DNA from: Termitomyces sp. T153 | Lineage: Eukaryota; Basidiomycota; Agaricomycetes; Agaricales; Lyophyllaceae | Reading direction: 5' to 3' | Assembly: GCA_018296165.2 (NCBI GenBank) | Contig: JACKQL020000004.1 | Coordinates: 1,426,001-1,490,000 of the forward strand | Length of the DNA: 64,000 nt | Part shown: piece after piece, positions 1 through 9,470 of the stretch | Numbering within the stretch: the first letter of the stretch is position 1 | Layout of the letters: the number at the start of each line of letters is the position of its first letter | Notes under the pieces: generated by a model | Seen by the model: only the letters and a program-made list of their open reading frames with translations | Databases searched by the model: none | What the model was told of the DNA's origin: nothing | Program-made: the position numbers and the translations under genes

Positions 1-1376
1 CCAGGAGGACATTATGTGTCCTCATGAATGACATCCCTACAATCATGTCATACTGATCAAAATTAGCAATGTCTATATAGACATTACAATACTCACCCAA
101 GACTTTCATGGTCACCCAGGCCCCATAATTTTCTAGAAAACAACTTCAGATTGTTCCTAGTTGCAGGATGATTGGTGTGGCCAATGGAGCCACATATATC
201 CCAGCCACATGTGGAAACAACAGCATGAGGCCAGATGTAGTGCTCCCTGAGTCCCACAGTGTCCATGCCTTGTGGCCATTGATGTCAACCTAAGTGACAA
301 GACATTCCTTGTCTTGTGCAGTGATGTGCTCTTATGCTACCTAGCTGCCATGCAGGAAACCAAAAAGAAGACCTAAACACTGGCAACTAGATAGGGTAGC
401 TGACAATAGGAAGTAATAAGGGCAAGTTGATAAACATCCCAGAAAACTAGAGTGCTTAAAGAGGTTGGGGATGAAGTGACATTGCAACTAGGAAAGGTCA
501 CTATTGCTAGCCTGGGTCATTAAACTGTGACAGGAAGCTGCTAAGTTGCTGGGTAATGAAGGGAAAATGGAGTGAAGCCAAAAGAGTCACTAAGAGGAGT
601 ATAGGAAAAGTTGCTAAGAGAGGGGGGGCTAAGCAATAGGAAGTAAAGGTATTGGTAGAGATGGAAGGAAAGCAAAGTCACTAAGGACAGGGAGGGTGGA
701 CAAAAGGAGAGGACAAAGATTGTTTACTAAGGTTGTTAAGGCCCTAGTGACAGGAAGGAGATGAGAAAAAGGGAATAAGTGATGTTAGTAAAAACTGGAG
801 GACAAATGCAAACTAGTCACTAGCCATGGTTACTAGCATAGCTGAGACAGAAGACATATAGAGTATCCATAAATGGCACCCACACTAAATCAAATATGAG
901 GTCACTGAGGCTTGTTGTTAAGCCATCAACAACAACAAGAGTGGGCAGAGAAGAAATCTGAAGCTGGGAAGCTGAGAGCTACTGAGGGAGAATGATACTC
1001 CTTGTTGGATTCTCTGTATATACAGGCAGTATTTATACTGTTTGTAAGTATAGTATTCAAAAAGAAAAAATAGTCACCACCAGCAACAGCATTCTGCCAA
1101 AATGTTCATGATACATACTAGATGTCAGTATGGTAACCAAGGGTCCAACATCAATATCTGAAGTGTAGATGCCATTCAAGTATGTTTGTAAGCAAGACAA
1201 CAGAAATGAGTAAGGGATCACATGGTCCTTTTAGTATCTGTTTTTGAGAAGTTGTTTTTGTTGCTAAGTAATATCACTAGCAATTGTTGCTAAGGAAAGC
1301 TCTTGACCTTATCATTCTAGATTCAAAGGCTAGACTCCATGTGATGGGGCTCATGATCTGGAAGTCCTGTGGTTGC
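1..1376 (-). mobile_element. Family H LTR-retroelement remnant (no gene)
   Basis: No coding frame is convincing here. Read on the minus strand the segment aligns by eye with 48.43-49.3 kb: both share a run encoding TATAAATACTGCCTGTA, then a TACTTGAATGGCATCTACAC block and many copies of the short words CTAGCAAC, TTAGCAAC and TAGTGAC. I read it as an LTR or leader of an old gypsy-type element (family H). The window edge cuts it on the left, and the LTR of element F interrupts it at 1377. CpG is almost absent. The small open frame at 1284-1631 crosses the junction with F and is not a gene. Confidence 0.5.
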
Positions 1377-1716
1377 TGTAAGGGTGACCTCTGGAGGCTG
1401 TGGGTCAATCACACAACTGGCAGAGGCAGATCCAAAATCTATTCAGCATCTACAAGAAATTCTAGAGTTCTAACTACTCACCTGGCAGAGGGAGATCTAA
1501 AGAGAACAAGTCTAAGGATACCCAATGCCAGTGTTCAGAAAATTTACTCTAGAGCTTCTGGAAAAAACACCCAACAACAACCAAATCCAGAGTCCAATCA
1601 AAAAGTGGAAATCTATTGTAAATGGCCTTGATCTTCAGACTCCCAGTATGTGACCACATACCAATATAATTGAAAGATAGTCCTTGGTTGAAAGTACTTG
1701 TGGTTCAAAGACAGGA
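1377..1716 (-). repeat. 3' LTR of element F, distal part
   Basis: Plus-strand TGTAAGGGTGACC is the reverse complement of the LTR end ...TTACA. Inside lies minus-strand AGACTTGTTCTC (near 1500-1515), the motif that pairs with the primer site in copies A and B. The LTR stops at 1716, where D1 is inserted, and resumes at 7853. Confidence 0.75.
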
Positions 1717-2899
1717 TGTCAGGGTCCGCTGACCCCGGGGGCGCAGCTGCACTGGGCGAGTCCTTACTAGGCGGGCGTGATTCCCCTGCATTGGTGACCG
1801 GACACTCAAAGACATTCTGGGTCCTGGTGGTTTGCACGGGTAATTGGGGAGATGTGATCCAGACAGATCCGGGAAGGTCCGGAGAAGTCGGATTGTGGGG
1901 AAATGAGACGGTCTTGGCGGGGTTCAGGCAGAAGGCCGTACGGGAGATTTGCGGAAGCAAGGGAGTAGGTGGCTGTGTGATCAATGGGGGCGGAGCCGGG
2001 GTTTGATGGGAGATCATTTGGAGTTGATGGAGTCCGGGACCGAGCGAAGAGTGAGGTCCGGACCTGGTAAGGAGTGTCGGGGTTCGTAATTATAATCGCG
2101 GAGTTCGTGAGGTCGTTAGGGTTGATGAAGAATTGGGCACAAGGGTCAGACGACGTCACCGAGACGGCATCGGACAAGACAATATGGAACAAGAGTAGAT
2201 TCGAGTGGAGGTACGAAACGATAACGAGAACGATAACGAAAAGGGGACGAGACAAGACCGGGAGACTGAGATAAGACCGGGAGACTGAGATAAGACCGGG
2301 AGACTGAGATAAGACCGGGAGACTGAGATAAGACCGGGAAACTGAGATAAGGAGAAAGAGATACGAAAACGAACACGAAACACAAAGAGGAAACAATCAG
2401 ACCATAGGTAACGTTAAGCAATATCAAGACCGGAGTACGAAGAGCTACTCGATGACTTATATACTGACTACCGGAGGACTTCGGGGTACATCGGCTGTGG
2501 CGGCGGGGCTTGGCGGGGCTTGTCGGAGTGGGCGGGTGTCGGTTGTGATCGAATATCGTGCCGCGCTGATACGTTGATGGGATCGCGGGTTGTTCCGAGG
2601 TTGTCGTGATATTCCGGAATAGGTCGGAGGAAGCAGGGTGTTGAGTTAGTGATGGGTGGGCGAAGATCAGGAATAGCGGGGGTGGTTCTCGGGGTTTGGG
2701 AAGCCCAGGGTAAGTGTCAGTGGCTGCGGGGCAGGCACCGAAGTTGGCCAGGGGGCCGTCGGAGTTAGCCGGGGATGTGTCGGAGTTAGCCGAAGTAGGC
2801 GTGGGCATGGGCGGAAGTTCGGCGGAGCGTTGGGGGTCCTTTTGGGGGTTCGGGGGTTTGATGGACGATGTGCGGGGCTTTGGGGAATGGGTCGTGACA
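1717..2899 (-). repeat. D1 3' LTR (1183 bp)
   Basis: Starts TGTCAGGGTC and ends GTCGTGACA on the plus strand, so the minus-strand LTR reads TGTCACGAC...GACCCTGACA. It contains a TATATAAG box (minus, about 2458-2465) and a five-unit 19-bp minisatellite. It is nearly identical to the LTR at 6688-7852. Confidence 0.85.
2254..2348. repeat. 19-bp minisatellite in the D1 left LTR (5 units)
   Basis: Five tandem copies of ATAAGACCGGGAGACTGAG (plus strand), the first and last each with one or two changes. Related arrays of 1 to 4 units occur in every other D-type LTR of the window. Confidence 0.9.
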
Positions 2900-2915
2900 T
2901 CACCCCCCTTTCAGC
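2900..2915 (-). other. D1 polypurine tract
   Basis: On the minus strand GCTGAAAGGGGGGTGA directly precedes the LTR start TGTCACG, as expected for the second-strand primer of LTR elements. The same kind of tract plus TGA-TGTCA junction flanks copies A, B, C, F and D2. Confidence 0.75.
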
Positions 2916-3109
2916 GTCGAGACCCTTCGAGACGCGGGGCAGGACGGGGACCGGCGGGGCGTGGGAGTCGAAGCCGAGCAATATTGATCAATCCGCAGCG
3001 AGTGATAGCGGCGTGGGAGGCGAAGTCGAAGCGCGGCCGCCGTTTCGTCAGGGTCCTCCTCACTCAATTTAAAGCTTTGGGCGTGCCCCGGGGTTTCCCA
3101 AATTTCGTC

Positions 3110-4240
3110 ATGTCTTCCCCCAGCGTTCCAGTGGTTTCTCCCGCCGATTTAGACGAGGTGGTGGTGTATGACAGTGGGGGTGAGGAGTTCGAGCGTCGGC
3201 GCCGGGGTAGCGTTAGGGACCGGAGTCGTAAGTGTTGTCGAATTTTCCTTTCGGGATGGTTAACGGGGTTCCGGTAGAGTCGTCCGTAGTAGTAGTGGTG
3301 GACTTTCTGGGGGTTCCGAAGCGGACCAAGTTTCGTCCCGCGGTGCCAAAGGGGAAGGGGGCGTCTTCGGTGGTGGTTCGGGGAAAGCGTCGAGCTTCCC
3401 CACCCTCGGGGGCGGGACCCAGCAAGAGGCCGCGTGGGCGCGAGTTGTCGGCGGGGCCTCCCGAGTCTTCCCTCTTTTCCCCTGTCCCTGGCGTTCCCTC
3501 GGAGCGGTCGTCGAGTCCCTCCGCGCCGATTCCTTCAATCACGGAGGTCTTCCTTCGCAAGCAGGTGGAGGCCTTGACGACGTCGTTGGCAGTACGGGAG
3601 GGGGAGCTCCGCCGGGCGAGGGAGGATCGTGACGCGGCGCGGACGGAGAAGGAAGCGATGGAGCGGGAGAGGAATACTTCGGTGCGCGTGGCGACGGAGC
3701 GGGCGCTAGAGGTGCGGGGTTTGCGGGAGCGTCTGGCGCAGGTGGAGGGGCAACCCGCGGGGGAAGCGGAGGGGCGGGGACGAGTTCCGGAGGGGGATGC
3801 GTTGTGGGCGGAGCTGGAGGCGGCGAGGCGGAGGGAGGATTGGTTGGCCAACGAGGCCGCCTCGGGTCGCGCGGGGATTCTTCGTGAGTTGTCTCCCGTT
3901 CCTCCGTTCGTTATTGACGGTTCATTTTCGGAGTTTAGGCTGGGTGCGGGAGCATCGGGTCCTCTTGGACGGTGCCTCCGCGGCGTTCGCGTCGATTCAG
4001 GACGGGTTGACGCAGGGGTCCGCGGTCCAGCCTCCGGAGTTGCAGCAGGGAATGGCGCGGTTGGAGAGGTTGCTGGCGGGGCATCGGCGACGCAATGCGG
4101 TGGCCCCGGGGTCGTGGTGGGAGGTGGCGGCCGATGCGGGGGAGGCATTGCCGGGGTTGGCGGAGATCCTAGCGGTGGTGCGGGCCCAGATGGAGGTCGA
4201 CCTGGGGGTTGGGCTTCCGGGAGGTTCGGGGAGGGAGTGA
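3110..4240 (+). CDS. Coiled-coil protein encoded antisense inside D1 (3 exons)
   Basis: Joining 3110-3227, 3278-3883 and 3939-4240 gives an open frame of 341 residues ending in TGA. Intron 1 (50 nt) has the ideal donor GTAAGT and ends GGTAG. Intron 2 (55 nt) has GTGAGT, a TTGAC branch-like site and ends TTTAG. Without splicing the frame breaks at both places. The protein has an acidic N-terminus (MSSPSVPVVSPADLDEVVVY), a bipartite basic stretch like a nuclear signal (about residues 76-94), a Ser/Pro linker and a charged heptad-rich coiled coil (about 128-240), then an Ala/Leu-rich tail. No known domain was recognised. The coding strand is opposite to LTR transcription. The frame stays open upstream into the LTR, so the true start could lie further 5'. 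The same gene sits in D2. Confidence 0.7.
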
Positions 4241-6674
4241 GATGGGTGTGGGCCTCGTTTCTTGTCGCTCTTGGACTTGCTGCCTTCCCGCCTATTGTAT
4301 ATATGATTTTTTGTACGCGAACATGTCATTTCTTGGTCCCTGGGCGTGTGAAGTGAGATTTTTAGTTTTGTCGGAGGGCAAAGTAAGCGAAACACGCAGG
4401 GGTGTGAGAGGGAGTTGAATCCCTAGTGAGTCCAGAGGCGGGGTTTACGCCCGCTAGTGCCGTCTGCGCTGGCTAGTCCCAGGGTTGGTCGGGACGGGGC
4501 GGGGCATCGCAGGAGGGCTCCCGGGGTCTGTCGGGGTTGGTGGGAGTTCTCCGGTGGGGTCCCCGGCATTTCGGGCGATGTCGTTGAGTTCGTTTCTCGG
4601 AAATTTTCGACTGGGGGTGTAGGGGACGTGCGCCGTTTTGGTAGTAGAGGGTGGCCTTTGAATTTTGTACGGCGCCCAACGGGTTCGGGGCTTTGGTTGT
4701 CTTGGCGGTGCGGTGGGCGGGGGGTAATGGGGTCTTCCCATGGTCTAGCCCTTACGTCGGTATTGGTGGTGAAGGCGGGCGGGCCCCTTTTTTATTTATT
4801 GGCGGGGTTGGGTGAGGCGGGGTTCGTCTTCGCAGTATAGTTGGTCCGGGTCGGGGTTGTGTTCTGGAGTGCTGCGTCTGTGGGCGGGCCTGCTTTGGGT
4901 GGCGCTTTGGTGTGCTCCGGAGTGTCAATGACCGAGGGGGTAGGATGCGGGGTGATCAGTCCCAACCAGTTCCTTCGGGTCCGGGGCCCAATTTGGGGTT
5001 CCGGGTCATCTACGTGATATTGCTCTCCTGACCAAAGGTAAGCCCGCGGCGGACAAAGGGGGTCTTACGTATTTCTGATACTTCCTCGAGTTCGGAGGTT
5101 CGGGGGTCGGTGGTTCCTTCATCGGGAAGAAGTGGGTGGTCCCGGAGTCGACTCAAGGGTCACTTGGTGGGGGTTTGATGGTTGTTCCTGGTTGTTGGGG
5201 CGGCGGGAGGGTCGGCCGCGGGGGGCACTGGAGTGGGGCTCCCCGGGAGATGCGGCAGGGTCGGATTTACTCCTCGTTCGTGTTCCGGAGCGGTCCGGAG
5301 ATTGTGCAAGTGCAGGGGTGATAGTGGGGGGAGGCACTGCCAGCTTGTCTGGAGGCCCCGGTGATGTGGTCCCTGTTCGGGCGGACATATTCCGGTGTAG
5401 GGGCGGGGTTCGGAGTGGGTGGTGATTTCTGTTGCGGAGTTGGGGCTACCAGGGCACCGTTGTCGAGCCGGCGCTGTGAGTTTTCTTGGTCAGATGTCGG
5501 GGTCGGAGCGGAGGCCCTGGAGTCGTGTCGCCAGGGTCCGGAGCTGGGTTGATGGGTTCGGAGGGGTCTGGGTGGGGCTGTTTCGGGCTGGCGCGGGGTC
5601 GTTTTGGGTCGTCGAGCCATATGGGGGAGGTCTTTTGAGGATATGGGAGCGCGTGCCCCTGGGGGTTGTCGGTCGCTTAAATGGCCGATCGTTGTTTTCT
5701 GGATGATGGTGGGGCTTCTCCCTCCCTTATATGAACATGTCAGCGAATTTAGAGCACTTAGGGAACTACTTCGTATAGGGTCCTTTTTCCCTATAGTTAG
5801 TTCGGGGTGGCCCCTATGCTGGGGATTCCTTCGTGGGAGGTGGCGTAGTCTGGTGGCGGAGTGTAAGCTCGGGGATGTTTTGGTCCTGTTCCGGGGTTGT
5901 CAGGGTCGGGTCGGGGAAGTCGGGGCCCCTTCATTTGTTGGGCGGAGGTGACGGCGGATCGATCGAGGTCCGGAAGCAGGTCACGGGGTTGGAGCATAGC
6001 CTAGGTCTGAGGTTCTTGTCCTGTGGTGGATTCGAGCTTGATTTCGATGGTTTCGGGGTTAGTTGTCGGAGGGTTTAGTTCCTTGGAGGGGGTCGATAAT
6101 AGGGTTTGGTGATGTTGTTGGTGATTAGTCGCGTTCGTCGGTCTGCGGGGTTGCTGGGGGGCCGGTGAATCCACAGGCGGGCTTCGGGGAAGCGCGTTCT
6201 CAGTGGTTTCTTTGTAGCTGGCGATCCTCGCGCTGTGGGTGACTGTTCCATGGCAGGTTGGCATTATTGTGGGTCGGAGGGCTGGCGCGGTGCCGGAGAC
6301 CTTGTTACTCATTCGATCGGATGGTCGCCAGGCCTTAGGATGTTATTCTTTGGGTGATGTCGGGGTCGACTTTGTGCGAGAGAGCGGAGTTGGCGGGGAG
6401 TGTAGGGGTGGGGTGGAAGATGAGTTGACGGTTTGCGCGAGGGGTTGGGAGTTGGGTGTGAGCTGGGGAAGGTGTCCGTGGGGGGAGCCGTTGTATGAAA
6501 GTAACTGGAGCAGAGGGGACGTTTGGTGTCGGATCCACGACTCAATGTGCCTCGGCAAATTGGGCAGGGCCGTATGAATCATAAGGGTTCCCCGGCACGG
6601 GTAGACCATAGACATCGGAGTTATTTGATTGTGTGTGCGGAGATAATGCGGGCATCACGGACGGGGTAAGGTCA
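4241..6674. other. Remaining internal region of D1, no assignable gene
   Basis: GC- and CpG-rich, with many overlapping open frames on both strands caused by composition. On the element-sense (minus) strand several proline/threonine-rich frames occur (for example 5267-5620 and 4454-4741). The first stays open in D2, mainly over the segment ending near the EYVRP motif, so a short sense protein is possible but not demonstrated. A TATATA-like word on the minus strand near 4298-4306 has a stronger counterpart in D2 (TATATATAAAAG, 53934-53944). Confidence 0.4.
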
Positions 6675-6687
6675 GGTCTTGATATTA
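6675..6687 (-). other. D1 self-complementary primer-binding site
   Basis: After the LTR end TGACA the minus strand reads T-AATATCAAGACC. These 12 bases pair perfectly with the predicted transcript 5' end (7374-7385). I did not recognise a tRNA 3'-end complement here, although I could not search tRNA sets. Confidence 0.65.
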
Positions 6688-7225
6688 TGTCAGGGTCCGC
6701 TGACCCCGGGGGCGCAGCTGCACTGGGCGAGTCCTTACTAGGCGGGCGTGATTCCCCTGCATTGGTGACCGGACACTCAAAGACATTCTGGGTCCTGGTG
6801 GTTTGCACGGGTAATTGGGGAGATGTGATCCAGACAGATCCGGGAAGGTCCGGAGAAGTCGGATTGTGGGGAAATGAGACGGTCTTGGCGGGGTTCAGGC
6901 AGAAGGCCGTACGGGAGATTTGCGGAAGCAAGGGAGTAGGTGGCTGTGTGATCAATGGGGGCGGAGCCGGGGTTTGATGGGAGATCATTTTGGAGTTGAT
7001 GGAGTCCGGGACCGAGCGAAGAGTGAGGTTCGGACCTGGTAAGGAGTGTCGGGGTTCGTAATTATAATCGCGGAGTTCGTGAGGTCGTTAGGGTTGATGA
7101 AGAATTGGGCACAAGGGTCAGACGACGTCACCGAGACGGCGTCAGACGAGACAATATGGAACAAGAGTAGATTCGAGTGGAGGTACGAAACGATAACGAG
7201 AGCGATAACGAAAAGGGGACGAGAC

Positions 7226-7300
7226 AAGACCGGGAGACTGAGATAAGACCGGGAGACTGAGATAAGACCGGGAGACTGAGATAAGACCGGGAAACTGAGA
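7226..7300. repeat. 19-bp minisatellite in the D1 right LTR (4 units)
   Basis: The same unit as at 2254-2348, with four copies. The copy-number difference between two LTRs of one young element shows slippage since insertion or during reverse transcription. Confidence 0.9.
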
Positions 7301-7373
7301 GTAAGGAGAAAGAGATACGAAAACGAACACGAAACACAAAGAGGAAACAATCAGACCATAGGTAACGTTAAGC

Positions 7374-7385
7374 AATATCAAGACC
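7374..7385 (-). other. D1 predicted transcript 5' end, complementary to the primer site
   Basis: Minus-strand GGTCTTGATATT, placed 32 nt after the TATA box. It is the exact reverse complement of AATATCAAGACC found just downstream of the 5' LTR. This is the geometry of Tf1-type self-priming, in which the RNA 5' end folds back as the primer. Confidence 0.65.
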
Positions 7386-7409
7386 GGAGTACGAAGAGCT
7401 ACTCGATGA

Positions 7410-7417
7410 CTTATATA
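7410..7417 (-). promoter_or_regulatory. TATA box of the D1 5' LTR
   Basis: Minus-strand TATATAAG. Its first T lies 32 nt upstream of GGTCTTGATATT (7385 down to 7374), a normal TATA-to-start distance. The box is conserved in all D-type LTRs (for example 50102-50109). Confidence 0.7.
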
Positions 7418-7852
7418 CTGACTACCGGAGGACTTCGGGGTACATCGGCTGTGGCGGCGGGGCTTGGCGGGGCTTGTCGGAGTGGGCGGGTGTCGGTTGT
7501 GATCGAAGATCGTGCCGCGCTGATACGTTGATGGGATCGCGGGTTGTTCCGAGGTTGTCGTGATATTCCGGAATAGGTCGGAGGAAGCAGGGTGTTGAGT
7601 TAATGATGGGTGGGCGAAGATCAGGAATAGCGGGGGTGGTTCTCGGGGTTTGGGAAGCCCAGGGTAAGTGTCAGTGGCTGCGGGGCAGGCACCGAAGTTG
7701 GCCAGGGGGCCGTCGGAGTTAGCCGGGGAGGTGTCGGAGTTAGCCGAAGTAGGCGTGGGCATGGGCGGAAGTTCGGCGGAGCGTTGGGGGTCCTTTTGGG
7801 GGTTCGGGGTTTGATGGACGATGTGCGGGGTTTTGGGGAACGGGTCGTGACA

Positions 7853-8074
7853 CAGGAGGCCTATGATGAGTGGTAGACCCACAATGCAGGAAACAATCCA
7901 GGGGTCTGGTAAGACACCATGTGAAAGGGGCAACACTTGTCAGAATTATGGACAGAGAACCAATGCAGCCTGAGGGCTGATACTGGGACCAGCAGATAGG
8001 AAAAATAAAGGGGAATAAAGGAAAATCATAAGGAGGGAGAACAGGACAGAGGGGGAATGAAACATCCCCTGACA
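7853..8074 (-). repeat. 3' LTR of element F, proximal part
   Basis: Continuation of the LTR begun at 1377-1716. The first five bases (CAGGA) are the right copy of the D1 target duplication. The LTR ends at TGACA (8070-8074), followed by the minus-strand polypurine tract. Part of this LTR sequence recurs at about 35440-35530 and, in the other orientation, at about 43470-43600. Confidence 0.75.
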
Positions 8075-9470
8075 TCACTCCCCCTCTAGCATGCAGTGTC
8101 TCAACATACTGGGTAGAAGAAGTCACAAATTGCCTGGTCAGCTGTCAAAATGGTGTAGATGTCTTGAATGGTCTTTGGGGCATTTGGATGCATATGATAG
8201 AAGTTCTGGACCAGGGTTGGTGCACATACATTAGCCTGTAGTTCCCAAGAGATGTCCTCAATGCCATATCCCTTCCATTTCACCTTGAACTGCAACTTCC
8301 CTCAGAATACCCTGCTATCAAAGATTTCCTCCACTTCATACTCCTCCTCATCATTGACCAAGACTGGTGGTGGGGGTGGCTTAGGGTGGCAGCTTGGGAT
8401 TGGATCTTCTGGGGCTGGAAATAGCTTGACAATATTGAAAACTGGGTGCAATTGGCATAGGCCTGCTGGGAGTTTAAGTTGGTATGCCAAAGGCCCTACC
8501 TTCTTGTCCACCATGAAGGGCCCAAAATGACAATGTGACAGCTTCTGGGATGGCCTTATTGTCTTAATGTCTGAGCTATACAAGTACACATGGTCTCTGG
8601 GCTTGTAAACTGGGGCTGGTGTCCATTTCTGATTATAGTACCATGCCATGTCCTCCTTGGCCTTCACCAATACAGCTTTTGCCTCCTCCTGTGCCCTCCT
8701 CATCCAATCCACAGACTTGTTGACAGAGTCATTTTCTGAGGGGCATGCCTGAGATTCAAATCCCATGCAAGGGTGCCTGTCATTGTCCAAGAAGAATGGA
8801 GTCATCTGCATGGAAGAGTAAATATTCAGCATTTAGCAGCAGCTCATCCCAGTCATCCTGCCTCTCATTATAAAACAGGCAGAGATACTGTTCCAGGTCC
8901 TGATTAACATGTTCTGTCTGCCCATCTGACTGAGGGTGATAGGCAATGGTGGTATGGAGCTTCACTTCCAGAAGGCAATACAGTTCCCAAGTGAACTCTG
9001 CCACAAACTGGGGGCCTTTGTCAAAGACATACCCATCTGACAGACCATGGAACTGCTAGACATTCTTCCAATACAGGCTGGCCACTCCCAAGGCAGAGCA
9101 TGTGATGTGGGTAGGAATGAAGTGAGCCTTGCCTGGCAGCAAGGCTTGGTGGGGAGGCAGAGGTCACAGGTGCTAGTGTAGGTGCCTATATATGGGAAAG
9201 TTTGAAGCCACTAGTAATTCCAGGATACCAGCTCCAATGTTTTTCACCTCCCAGGATGTCCAGCTACTTGAGAGTCATGATGTTGCTCCACAATGCATTG
9301 GCAAAGGTTCTGGAATGTTAGGCACACAGATGTGTCCTCTGAAGGTCAGAAGCCCATCCTGAAGACCCCACTCATCTGCATGCACAGACTTGACTCTGCT
9401 TTCTCATCAAGCTTGTAGGGCCTGTGCAGCCTGGACAACTGCATCCTCTTGTGCACCCTCTTGGTTTCCT
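8075..9470 (-). pseudogene. Element F integrase and chromodomain remnant
   Basis: Minus-strand frames at 8780-9004 and 8302-8832 match an integrase core end (YHPQSDGQTEHVNQDLEQYL) and its C-terminal region. The frame at 8101-8295 ends with a chromodomain signature (FKVKWKGYGIEDISWE). Chromodomains on integrases guide chromoviruses to marked chromatin. The part holding the first catalytic Asp is missing: compared with copy C, roughly 110 bp are deleted at about 9128-9132. The DDE triad is therefore incomplete and the enzyme dead. Confidence 0.75.

Larger units (their letters stand above)
1717..7852 (-). mobile_element. LTR element D1: complete, young, non-autonomous, antisense gene
   Basis: A 6.1 kb element bounded by near-identical LTRs (1717-2899 and 6688-7852) with inverted termini TGTCA/TGACA and a perfect 5-bp target duplication CAGGA (1712-1716 and 7853-7857). 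Transcription of the LTRs runs on the minus strand: the primer-site pair lies beside the right LTR (6675-6687) and the polypurine tract beside the left one (2900-2915). No reverse transcriptase, integrase, protease or capsid domain is visible in 3.8 kb of internal sequence, so it must borrow enzymes. The clear gene (3110-4240) lies on the opposite strand. CpG is frequent and the LTRs differ by few substitutions plus one repeat unit, so the insertion is recent compared with its surroundings. Confidence 0.85.
6688..7852 (-). repeat. D1 5' LTR (1165 bp)
   Basis: The upstream LTR in the transcribed (minus) orientation. It carries the core promoter (TATATAAG at 7410-7417) and the predicted transcript start region (7374-7385). 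It has four minisatellite units where the partner LTR has five. The primer-site pair follows one base beyond its end. Confidence 0.85.

Noticed and set aside
1284..1631. 115-codon open frame
   Set aside because: It spans the junction between the H remnant and the F LTR, has no conserved counterpart in related LTRs, and is chance.
1806..2808. Long minus-strand frames in the D LTR rich in SLPVLSQSPGLISV repeats
   Set aside because: They only translate the 19-bp minisatellite and flanks of the LTR, and the frame changes with unit number between LTR copies.
5132..5951. Overlapping Gly/Val/Trp-rich plus-strand frames in the D1 interior as a second gene
   Set aside because: The GC-rich composition opens frames on all strands, composition is biased, no domain or splice-consistent frame is shared with D2, and lengths are under 120 codons.
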